Below are positions 31,991 to 41,747 of a DNA stretch of 64,000 bases, in pieces. A program made the position numbers and the translations under genes. The stretch spans positions 33,845,608-33,909,607 of the forward strand of contig OX442314.1 in the NCBI GenBank assembly GCA_949358305.1. Direction: 5' to 3'. A model generated the notes under the pieces. It was given only the letters and a program-made list of their open reading frames with translations. It was not told where the DNA came from and did not search any database. This DNA comes from Strigamia acuminata. Its lineage: Eukaryota; Arthropoda; Chilopoda; Geophilomorpha; Linotaeniidae. Each line of letters starts with the position of its first letter. Within the stretch, counting starts at the first letter, position 1.

Positions 31991-32492
31991 ATGACAACAA
32001 TTCTAATTGGTGCGGAGATTTGCAATAAACAGTAGACCGATAACTCACGATTAGAACAATCCTGGGGAACAGTTGCCATTGCAGTCTCAAGTTGAACTTA
32101 CCAATTATTAAAAGGTGAGGTAAAATCCTAAAGGTGTGGAAAATGAAAGACCAGATAATGAAGAATTGGTAGAAAAACCTAAGACAGCTCTATGCAGATC
32201 ACAAAGACAAACACAAGTACCTGTACCATTTTGAGAAAGCATATAAAGCATATAATTGTATTGGTTAGTTAAAATAAAAAGTGTTTAATTTTAGACCTCA
32301 AAGAAAATGGGTTTATAGTGTTAAGAAACCGGTCACTTACATTGGCTTGCGAGATTGCTCGAGCAATGTCACGAACAATTACAAGCAGATAAAGTTGATG
32401 TTTTAAGCAAATAATTAAATATTTTGCAATTAGGACTCCAGCAAATCTGGTTTCATTAATGGAAGTGGAAGGAGGAGTTAGAAAGCAGTTTT
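31991..32492. other. Unassigned spacer
   Basis: AT-rich sequence with no supported coding region. It probably consists of decayed transposon sequence between two recognisable fragments. Confidence 0.4.
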
Positions 32493-32600
32493 TCTGGAAG
32501 TGACACTGAAGTCAGTCCCTCTGAATTTGAAACTGAAACAAGACTCATTCAGGTTTCTGTGAACTGGTAGACCAAGCTGTGGGTGTCTCCCCCCCCCCAG
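32493..32600. repeat. Dispersed repeat fragment (copy of 21233-21345)
   Basis: Shares AAGTGACACTGAAGTCAGT, CCTCTGAATTTGAAACTGAA and CAGGTTTCTGTGAACTGGTAG with 21233-21345. It is followed by a C-rich run. Confidence 0.65.
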
Positions 32601-32926
32601 CTCAATTACTGTAACTCAAGACGAAGCAACGTCACCGGTGCCACTTAAAGAAGAAACTCGATTCACTTTTAACTATGTGAGTATAGACTAATATTGTTAA
32701 TTTCGTGTTTAATTAAAAAATTTTAGGACAATTTCTCTGTTCAAAGTTTTAAAGGGACAACTTTTAAAAAAAACAAAATGATAGGTTGGAGTGACACTTT
32801 AATGATAAAAAAATCAATAACTTGAAACTATTAAAGCCAGATGGTAATTAGCATTAAATTTGCCCTGAAAATGATTCATCTAGATTATAATTAAGTACAG
32901 TAATTAAAATATTAAGTTATAAATAT

Positions 32927-33165
32927 TAGACTTTGACCGATATTTCGGTATTCGCCGATATCGGATCCGATATTTTTTGACGTGGCTGATACTGATATTG
33001 CCACGTTTCTACAACGTATCGTTTTAGATGAAAATGAAAAGGGGGGGGGGGGGAAGGTCAAACATTTTTATTTTAATATCGGCGCAGGTATCGGTATCGG
33101 CCGATATTCGGTTACCGATTATCGGTATCGGCGATATTGCAAAATATCGATATCGATCAAAGTCT
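32927..33165. mobile_element. Foldback MITE with 9-bp target duplication (MULE-type)
   Basis: A 239-bp element bounded by the direct repeat TATAAATAT at 32918-32926 and 33166-33174. The ends are inverted repeats, AGACTTTGACCGATAT on the left and ATATCGATCAAAGTCT on the right (15 of 16 pair). The arms extend inward as CGATATCGG-rich palindromes, so most of the element folds back on itself. A G14 run sits in the middle. Target duplications of 8-11 bp are typical of MULEs, and a MULE transposase fragment lies 1.2 kb away. No coding capacity. Confidence 0.85.
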
Positions 33166-33174
33166 TATAAATAT

Positions 33175-34263
33175 CAGTAGTCAAAAGTCGCGTGTCATAA
33201 CAGTTTCATTTTGACGATTCATCAACAGTGCTTCTGAATAACTTTGGTAAGCATAAATAGTGTATATAAATAGTATTATTTTATTTTAGGCCTACTCTGT
33301 TTTCTTTTAAATTCTATTACTGCGTTAACTTTTTAATGTAAAAAGGAACATACCTTAGATACACGTTTTCAAACGAGTGTATTGTGATTGGTATGGTCTC
33401 TCCCATGATAGTCTATGGATTTGACTACCGCGGGAGGGACGCATACTCACTTAAGAACGAGACAGGGACTCCGGATTGTCCGGATTGTCTCGGGGTCAGA
33501 GCTCCCCATGTGTGGCAGTGTTGTAGCGCAAGCAACACCGGCAACCGTCCTGCCGCACACAGGTACGAACCCCATGGGCGGCGTGGTCGGTTACCAACGG
33601 ACATCCTGCCATACTTACCCCGTACGATCCATGTAGCCGCTCATGGAGGCTGCGACAGGCTCCAAGCCATGTCATTGAGCGTCACAGTGGTGAATGGTGA
33701 GAAGAGCAAAGTAGCAACAGCACACACTTTTCTCTCTCTACTGCACGTCCTTCCTCTCTGCTCTCTTGGCTCCGTCTCTCTCTCTCCCACTCAGCTCTCT
33801 CCTTCCCTAGCTGGGCCAGTCCACCCTGCGAAGGGGGACAGCCTAAAGGCCACTGGACGGTGTGTGGACTGTGGAGTGATGCAGGTCACTCCAAGCTGGT
33901 GCGAGGGGCGGCTTAATACTTTAGCCCAAATAATATTAATTCCATAGAAATTAGGATTTTGCTGACTATCATATTAATATTGCAGATAGATTTTTACCAA
34001 CAACTATTAACCCTTCCAACCCTAAGAAGGATCTTTTTTTGACACCATTTTTAGAAAATTATTTTTTTTGTAAAATAATTTCTTTATCTGATTTTTGCTG
34101 ACTATTCCTTTGAAACATCACTAGACACTACACTATACAATTGAAATTTTTTAAATTTTTAAATTTTGTTTATAATTTGAATCCAAAGATGAACTGGGTC
34201 AAAAAAGACCCATTTTAGGAATCTAAAGAACATAAACCCAATGTTGTGTGTTGGTGAAATATA
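33175..34263. other. Unassigned spacer with a GC-rich island
   Basis: The part 33400-33950 is GC-rich compared with its surroundings and gives two long overlapping frames, but neither resembles a known protein. A related block (GGACTCCGGATTGT, GGGGTC, GAGTTCCC/GAGCTCCCC) recurs more weakly at about 37180-37240, suggesting a dispersed repeat. The remainder is AT-rich with no supported feature. Confidence 0.45.
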
Positions 34264-34530
34264 TAAAATTAATTGAAATGTATGTATACAATTGATCTAA
34301 ATGTTTATAAAATTGATCGAAATGTTTATAAAATTGATCGAAATTTTGATAAAATTGATCGAAATTTTGATAAAATTGATCGAAATTTTGATAAAATTGA
34401 TCGAAATTTTGATAAAATTGATCGAAATTTTGATAAAATTGATCGAAATTTTGATAAAATTGATCGAAATTTTGATAAAATTGATCGAAATTTTGATAAA
34501 ATTGATCGAAATTTTGATAAATTTAATTTA
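34264..34530. repeat. 21-bp satellite (GATCGAAATTTTGATAAAATT type)
   Basis: Ten to eleven near-perfect tandem copies of a 21-bp unit containing ATAAAATTGATCGAAA. The leftmost units carry TGTTTAT in place of TTTTGAT. Because 21 is a multiple of three, long spurious frames (IDRNFDK and ILIKLIE repeats) run through it. Confidence 0.92.
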
Positions 34531-35139
34531 AAATGGTTATAAAATTAATCACAAAGGGACACTTGCATGCATCCATGTGCTGTGGCAGCCATCTTTGTTG
34601 TGGTCAAAAACATGTGTTTGCCAAATTTCTTTGAAATTCCGTAGGACCCGGATGTTGCACATGCGCAAAACCTGGGTAAAATTATGCCCATCTTAAATAG
34701 AGAGGTGAAACTAATCCATTCGGGTTAGAAGGGTTAAAAGAATATCTCGGGAGTGGGGGTGTAAATCATATAAAACCTTATTTTGTGTGAAAACCCATTA
34801 ATTTACACTTTGATGTAATTAAACCAAATTTATCGCTAAAATAGCTAACAATGCCATCTATTGGTGAAATTAGCCATTTATTCAATATGACGTCATAACC
34901 GTCACAAATGCAAAAGCAAGAAAATATATGAAATTTAAATGGAACATTTAAATATCTGAAATGTAACAAGAACAAAGTAAAATACGGTCAGGAACAATGT
35001 GACGGTGATGACCACAACTCTTAACAAATGGTAGTAAGTCGTCAAAAAACTCAGTTTTATGCCCACATCTCTGCAACCGTGCCAGATATGCAAATTCCCA
35101 CCGGGGGAATCAATTTTTTAGGTCATTTTACATCTAATC
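34531..35139. other. Unassigned spacer
   Basis: AT-rich. A block at about 34996-35025 (AATGTGACGGTGATGACC) matches 29228-29255 next to the displaced gene segment, so a dispersed repeat ends here. No gene is supported. Confidence 0.45.
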
Positions 35140-35480
35140 AGCACGTTTTGTCACTTTTTCAATTTTGGCCATTTTGTTTTCCTTGTGCCTACTTTAGAAA
35201 ATTGCAATTTTCTTAAAAAATTTGAGTACAAAAGATTTGAAGAGTAATCATTTCTAGAGTAAATAAATGTTGCTCTGCAAGTTTACAATTGGAAATTTCT
35301 GTCTATCTCTAATGGTTTCCGAGATACTTGTCCAATGACCTTGATGGTCAAATTTTGGGTCACCGAAAAATTGCCCCACCCAACTTTAATACTTTACCAT
35401 CATTGGATTAGATGCATTGTCAGCTCTTTCAGAAATATTTATTAGAATGACAGACTTTTTTACCACCCTGTATTTACAAT
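35140..35480. repeat. Dispersed repeat ending CACCCTGTAT, copy 1
   Basis: Contains a diagnostic run: TTTCTGTCTATCTCTAATGG, a GAGATAC block, TGACCTTGATGGTCAAATTT and a terminal CCACCCTGTAT. A diverged relative with the same order of blocks lies at 38935-39212, and the beginning of a third appears at 63955-64000. It is non-coding. The class is not clear. Confidence 0.6.
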
Positions 35481-35553
35481 GCTCGACAATTCAGTGAGTC
35501 TGCTTTTTTTCCAGTGCAGTCTCACACAGATTAGTGTTCAAACAACCCGAATC

Positions 35554-36614
35554 ATGAAGATCACTTTACTCTTGGCAGTCGTCACTGTTGTAGTTGTCGA
35601 TGATGCGCAATTACAAGTAAAATTCAAGGATTCATGACTAAGGAAAAAATTCGTATTTAAGATTGATTTGTTCAATGTACTGTATTAGGCATGCGACATA
35701 ATAGAACAGATGTACAACGCGCTTGCAAAAGTGGTCAGATCGATGGTTCCAGACACAGTCGTAATGATTTTATTTACTGGAATGTCTTATTTATTAACAT
35801 GAATTTTACCTTTTATTTACAGCTTCAAGACAGCTATGTTGGATGTGCAAAAGCTTTATTTTTGGGTGTACGTATTTTTTATTTAATATACAATTTATTA
35901 CAATGTCGCAAGTACCTAATATTTATTTTCTCGTAGGATTCCTCACAATGCAACCCCGAAAATTTTAAACTTCCGCAAGCCAAAAGCTGTGAAGAAGTCG
36001 TACAGCGCGTGCGTTTTTATTTTATTTTATTTTATTTTATTTTTATTTGATTCCCTTTTTTATTTATTGAAACATTGTAACAAAAATTTGTAGACGGACT
36101 TTTCGAAGAAAATTAGCGAACACAACATTTTGCGCTTCAAACCTGTAATCGAAAATTTAATTTACTCCAACGATGTGGAAGAAGAAGAAATCTGCGCAAT
36201 CATGCCGACAGAAATCGATAAACTGTTGAAGAGAGTGATGGAATCAGAGAAAGGAGGTCTTGGCAAAACTACATTGATTTATACCTTTCGACACAATATA
36301 ATAATTTCATTTAAAAGTAATAATTTTTTATCTTTGTATTTTTAGAGGCATTGTTCGGTGAAGTGTGTAAAAAGGATCTCAAAGCTTGTATAGTCAAAAC
36401 ACTCATTTCCCAAGAAGCTCAAGACTACTTGTTTGAAGATATGGCACCAAGCTTTAAAAAATTAATCAAAATAATTGTCGCAAAATTTTTTTTAACTGAC
36501 ATCAGTAACATACTAGCAAGATTGAATTTTGTGTTCGGAGGTGATGATTTTGGTACCGCAATGTCCAAATGTATTAATGAAATTTATACTAAGCTTATCG
36601 CTACTGGTGATTAA
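35554..36614 (+). CDS. Secreted eight-cysteine protein, six exons
   Basis: Exons 35554-35616, 35689-35760, 35823-35867, 35937-36008, 36094-36256 and 36346-36614 (TAA) join to a 227-residue protein. Phases match throughout; the fifth donor (GTCTTG) is weak. The N-terminus MKITLLLAVVTVVVVDDAQ is a typical signal peptide, so the product is probably exported. The mature part has eight cysteines (ACD, VGCA, SQCN, KSCE, EICA, EVCK, KACI, SKCI) spread over predicted helices, with no membrane segment. An AATAAA lies at 36681-36686. I do not recognise the family. The small exons and signal peptide resemble rapidly evolving secreted proteins, but nothing here points to a specific function. Confidence 0.7.
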
Positions 36615-36686
36615 AGAGATGAAACACAAACTTTCCAACATTCCATTCATTTAGGTTGGTAAGTCAATGTATTCGGACGTAATAAA

Positions 36687-37994
36687 TTTTTGTTTTATTA
36701 CCAATAACAAAAATTGCTTTCATTTTGCCAATAAACCCAGTCAGAAATTTATTTCTGTCGTGATAATGGAGATAGAGGTCCACATGGGTAAAAAATGAAT
36801 CAAAGGGGCACAGAAGCAACTGTGCCGCAACGTTAAACTACATCAGCGATCTTTTCGAATCCATCTCGTTCACCGATTCACGACGCTAGATGTCAGCGCT
36901 CAGCGTTAATCAATTTGTAACGTATTTCCGTTGAATTTGGGCTCTCTTTTCCGCCAAAAGCCGAAAGGCGGAGCGGACTGGTAAGACGAAAACTCGGTAT
37001 CACTGGAAATAAAGAAATAAAAGTACAAAACAGCGGACGCAAATAACTTATCAGCAAATAATCTTTTTCACTACAAATCCACTATTGACCATGATATTTT
37101 GTGACGGGCAGTCTTCTCCATGGCAACCTGGCAATTGGATACCATGGATTGGACGGCTTCTCATCACTTAATAATGGAGACACGGACTCCGGATTTGTAG
37201 TTGATGGCCTTTAATCCGTTGTCTAGGGGTCGGAGTTCCCATCACTCCTGTTTGTAATACCAAGAAGACAAGCCACACATGTCACACACTGCAACCAACA
37301 AAGTGGGATCGTCTTTCGACATTAGTTCACGCAGAGTGTGGGCAGGCACCATGTTGATTTTACATTTACAGAAATTAAATTGGTATGGTTGGCACAACTG
37401 ATGGTGGTGGTGTCTACTGTATGTTGCTGTTGTTGTCATCGATGGTGTGTTAGTCGTGTGGGTATTTTGACATGTTGCAGTTGGCGCCTGCATTTGTTGA
37501 CTCGCCAACACTGTCGTGGTGGTACGTTGCGACGCGGGGGTCGAGGTTCGAGCATCCTGCCGAGACCCTCGCTCAGATGGCAGCAAGTATATCATTTTCC
37601 TCCGTCTCCTTCGAGCTTTGTAGCTTCCAGTAAGATATAATAAGATATAATTGAATAGTAGGCCTATTTAAATTTAAAAAATGCATATGTCAACCAAGAA
37701 CAAAACAAATACACTGAACTGCGGCGATCCAGGTTTTTACTTAACAAATTGAGTAAACTTGTCAAGCAATCGTCGTAGAGATGCCGTACAGGACTTCTAC
37801 TCTGTGGCCAAATGTTTGTCTAGGGGAATGATTTTACACAGAGTAAAGGAAAAATTAGATAGCTTTAATTGTTCAAAAATACAAAGGAGATATATTCGAA
37901 ATGTTTGGGGTCGATCTGGCTTCTTCTCACAAATATAAACTCACAGTTGACCGTTGGCTCCAAGATGGCGTCGATGGCGTCGTGTGAGCGCGGG
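36687..37994. other. Unassigned spacer
   Basis: Mixed composition. The blocks 36780-37010 and 37100-37600 are GC-richer and give frames without resemblance to known proteins. CCGCCAAAAGCCGAAAGGCGG at about 36952 is a local hairpin. No gene is supported. Confidence 0.4.
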
Positions 37995-38870
37995 ATTTTG
38001 GCAGAGTAAACTCAATGCCAAAATACGCCTCTAAATATACTAAAATCCTCGTGGAGCACGCTTGACACGAGAATACGTCTTGCACACAGCGGTTCGATTA
38101 TTACGGAGCAAGCTCGACGTAACAATCAGTCTTCACACAGATCGCTTTGTGGAGTTAAACTCGACACAAAGCCTTCAAATTGACAGAGCAAGCTCAATGT
38201 CAATTTCCACACAGAAATAGCTTAAATTACGCGTAGTAATTCAAGCAATGAAAGCGCTATTCCGTACAGTGGGTACAGACCAGCAATGAAACTCAATTCG
38301 TCCAAGAATCACAGATCACACTTAGCAGTTTTGGCATAAGTTTGACACGGTTGTGAACAGTTTGGAGGTGGAATCAAGAGTGCGGGAAGAGTGGGCCAAA
38401 ACCGTTTGGCTCACTCCTAAATCTGCTCAGTAAAGCTGCGCAGATGACGAGTTGCACAAAGATCACACACGGCCGCCTTCGGGTCGTGTGCAACAATTGA
38501 GCCGGGCACGCGCGAGGGGAAGGGATGCTCCGCCCAGGCACACGCCTAGCAGCATCATCAAAGCAATGCACGCTGCAGCGTGATTGGTTGACGCTGTTGC
38601 TGGGCCAAAACTTGCTGCAAAACACAATATTATTTGGGTAATATTGTGTCTTGTTTTATATTTGATTAATATACGGAGTATATTTTATTTCAATTTACAT
38701 TGAAACAAAACATATAAGCTTGTTGAATATGTTTCTAAGACAATTTGGAAATATGGTGCGCACTCAACTATAAATATTTGAGGTCACCACAGAACTTAAA
38801 CTTTATTAACGTTTAAAAATTCTTCCTTTAATCCACTTAAAGCTGTGTCAAGTCCTCGACCGCATAGTGG
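37995..38870. repeat. Hairpin-array tract B with a conserved loop core
   Basis: Five hairpins in 212 bp share a 12-13 nt core of the type GAGYAA-CTCRA but have different outer stems: ATTTTGGCA (37995-38024), CTCGTG (38048-38071), GATTATTACG with one mismatch (38096-38127), GCTTTGTG (38144-38172) and AAATTGACA (38177-38206). Spacers after the third, fourth and fifth modules carry a CTTCACACAG-like motif. A sixth hairpin without the core follows at 38221-38245. Further inverted repeats occur to about 38870, such as AATATTA around 38629-38648 and TTTCAAT around 38689-38706. No coding potential. Confidence 0.75.
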
Positions 38871-38934
38871 CTACCGTTGAACGTGGGGGTGTCAAGCAAT
38901 AGAATACCTGAGTAGTAAGCTGAGTAGACTAACA

Positions 38935-39212
38935 TTTCAAACCTTTTTTTCTCAAAACTTTTCGGTAAGAGGTAATTTTTTTAAGAACAGTTCTAGACTA
39001 ATTAGATGGTCTTCTACAACTTTCTAATTCACTTTTTCTCTCTTTCTATCAAGGTTCTCGAGTTACAAGATGGATGACCTTGAATATGACCTCTGAGGTC
39101 AAGTTCGATTTCCCCCAAAAAACTACCCTTACAATCATTTTGCTAAATCAACAACTAAAACAGTTTGGGAATTATTTACTGTGAACCATACTTTTTGTCC
39201 ACCCTGTATATC
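38935..39212. repeat. Dispersed repeat ending CACCCTGTAT, copy 2
   Basis: Relative of 35140-35480. It shares the order of blocks: TCTACAACTTTCTAATTCAC, CGAGTTACAAGATGGATGAC, a GAGGTCAA run and the terminal CCACCCTGTATA. Confidence 0.55.
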
Positions 39213-39360
39213 AATTTTTTTACCATAAAAATTCCAATTTTTACTCCATAAAAACCAAATCTTCACCCAAAATTCATTTCTTGCAGAAAATATTTGATTT
39301 TTTTTCAAATATACTGTAAACAAATTTTTAACCAAAAAAAAAAATCAAATTTTTTTACCC

Positions 39361-39600
39361 GAATTACCGTATTTTCGCGGTTAAGAGCCGCGGTCCTTAT
39401 TCAAAACTGCCACTTTCAGCCGCGGCTATTAATCGAGTGCAGCTCTTATTTTAAGTAGTGGCTGATATCGATTCGTTTCTCATTACACTAGTAATAATAA
39501 CCTCGTTGTAACCGTCCTCGAATAATAGCCGCGACTATTATTCGAAGACGGCTCTTATATCAAATCGCCTCTCTCGGCTCTTATTCAATTTATAACTGAA
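39361..39600. other. CpG-rich segment with GCCGCGGCTATT motifs
   Basis: A short island with repeated GGCTCTTATT, GCCGCGGCTATTAAT and ATTATTCGA motifs in both orientations, unlike its AT-rich surroundings. It is probably a non-autonomous element, but I cannot define its ends. Confidence 0.4.
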
Positions 39601-39829
39601 AACACTCAATTTTTTTTCCTAAAAATTCGTGTTTCCAAAAAAACAATATTTACCCAAAAAGTCTAATCTTTTCCTCCAAAATTTTTCAATTTTTCTTTGC
39701 TCCTGAATGATTTTTCTTGTCAACTTTCCTCACAATTTCTTCTATTCTCAAAACGACGATTAAAATGGATCCTGATCCGCTGTGCCTTAAAACGGAATTA
39801 TTTGACTAAAAATTTGATTTTTTTTTTAT

Positions 39830-40200
39830 ATATAAACAAATTTTTAGTCAAAAAAATCAAATTTTTAGTCAAAAAAATCAAATTTTTAGTCAAAAAAATC
39901 AAATTTTTAGTCAAAAAAATCAAATTTTTAGTCAAAAAAATCAAATTTTTAGTCAAAAAAATCAAATTTTTAGTCAAAAAAATCAAATTTTTAGTCAAAA
40001 AAATCAAATTTTTAGTCAAAAAAATCAAATTTTTAGTCAAAAAAATCAAATTTTTAGTCAAAAAAATCAAATTTTTAGTCAAAAAAATCAAATTTTTAGT
40101 CAAAAAAATCAAATTTTTAGTCAAAAAAATCAAATTTTTAGTCAAAAAAATCAAATTTTTAGTCAAAAAAATCAAATTTTTAGTCAAAAAAATCAAATTT
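39830..40200. repeat. 21-bp satellite (TTTTTAGTCAAAAAAATCAAA type)
   Basis: About 17 essentially perfect copies of a 21-bp unit containing TTTTTAGTCAAAAAAATC. It yields long spurious frames on both strands (KIKFLVK and LTKNLIF repeats). Confidence 0.93.
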
Positions 40201-40468
40201 TGACGTCTTAACATCTCCAATATTCAAGCGAGTAATGTGTCTTGTCTTGGTTGAAATAGCGTTCAGGTGTGGTCTCCCGCCTAATAACATAGTAGTGCTG
40301 TCTGGCGGTCAGAAATTTGAACTGTTCTTACGATTTATTTTTATTTTAATACATTTTTTATGTGGTGAGGTCTTAACCAACTTTACATGGTGTCCGTGGT
40401 TTATTATTCTTTTCAATTATTCTGTATTCATTCTTCAAAATATTAATTACGTAATATTTTTTAAATAG

Positions 40469-40713
40469 GTGATAAAACGCCCCAGTCCCACCGATTACCG
40501 TGAATGCCTTCAAGCAGTACTAAAGGAAGTTTCAGGAGTAAGTAAAAATAACGCCAAGCAAATGTTTTGGAAATGAAACTTGATAGGCGAGGGTCGGAGC
40601 GATTCCGGGCGCGCAGAAGAGTTCATTTCCGAAAATGTTACTAAAAATGAAACGGAATTGCGTGGTAGTGTGCGTGATGTTCTAATCTGTCTCGGCAACA
40701 CCGAATTGGTCTA
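40469..40713 (+). other. Possible terminal exons of a second small gene
   Basis: The segment 40469-40537 is flanked by AG and GTAAGT and reads VIKRPSPTDYRECLQAVLKE. A following segment after an AG at 40586 can read EGRSDSGRAEEF through to a TAG at 40711-40713, but its phase does not match the first segment. The style (small exons, one cysteine, + strand) resembles the secreted gene at 35554-36614, and the pair may be the remnant of a relative. No upstream exons are recognised. Confidence 0.35.
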
Positions 40714-41747
40714 GAAAATTATTATTATTATATTCATTTATTTATTTTTTTATTATTTATTTTTTGTTTTCTTTCGTTTTATTTATTTATTTTAAAATTC
40801 TATTTTTAGGTTTGTCTTAACTAATACTAATTACTAATTACTTCTAATTAAATCTGCAAGAAAAAGAAAATTCATGAACTGTATGTTGCTTAAATAAACA
40901 AGATGTCATAAACTATAACTATTATTTTCTCTTCCTTTGCATTTCACAATATGCTAATTTGTGATGCTCCGTCATTTCGATTATCGTAAATTTACTGATT
41001 AGTTTGTGGTGACCCAGAAAAGCATGTGTTACCCTTGGGTGACCCCCTATGTATCACATTGATGAAAGGGGTCTTTTTCTCCTTTTCGGGCCCCGCCTTC
41101 TCAAAGGTCAGGTGTATGCCCTAAGGGAGATGTAGGGGGCAGCAAGCAGTAATGACAGCTCTGGGATTTCCTGCCTGTCACAAAGAAAACTTTTTACATG
41201 TTTGTGCACACCAAAAGGCCTTTTTTGATGCTGCTTGTTGTCATAGTTTGTTATATTAATGACAACTTCTATAAACGGGTCCTGAACCGTGATCCCTGAC
41301 CAGATAAAGTAATTTCGATACAATACATCGCACTAACATACCTGTTTAGATCCTTAAAACTCGAAAACTGAGGTGTGTAGACAATACAATACACCGGTAA
41401 TAGACAAAGCCAACTTGCGCCGGTACAAAAACGGAGACCGATGCGTGCAGGGATAAAAATTGGTCAAATTCAAGTTATATCGGCACGCGGCTTAAAGCGA
41501 TGTCATTTGAAGCAGCCGGTGCAAATTAATAGATCTCTCCTGGGTGCCCCGTTGGCCTAGTGTACCACACTTGAAAAACACACTGTTGCTAATCTACAAA
41601 GCTACACTAAGCACTAAGCAGCGAAAAAACACCGTTTTCACGTGCCATTTTTATTTCCATCTATTTAAAAAGATTGACTTGCTCACTACTTACACTGTAC
41701 CACATAATAAATCATTATACAAAACACTTAAGTTTACAAAACACAAT
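40714..41747. other. Intergenic spacer between the small gene remnant and PRDM
   Basis: A T-rich low-complexity tract at 40720-40810, then mixed sequence. I see no supported gene or element. Confidence 0.45.

Noticed and set aside
33384-33947. 187-codon frame in a GC-rich segment
   Set aside because: No recognisable domain, no splice or start context, overlapping frame also open, and the segment resembles a dispersed repeat.
34273-34542. Frame of IDRNFDK repeats
   Set aside because: A 21-bp satellite; the frame is a consequence of the period being a multiple of three.
39830-40200. CRISPR-like regular array
   Set aside because: Directly adjacent identical units without spacers in a eukaryotic intergenic region; a simple satellite.
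39697-40203. Long frame with KIKFLVK heptad repeats
   Set aside because: Produced by a 21-bp satellite, which is open in several frames on both strands.
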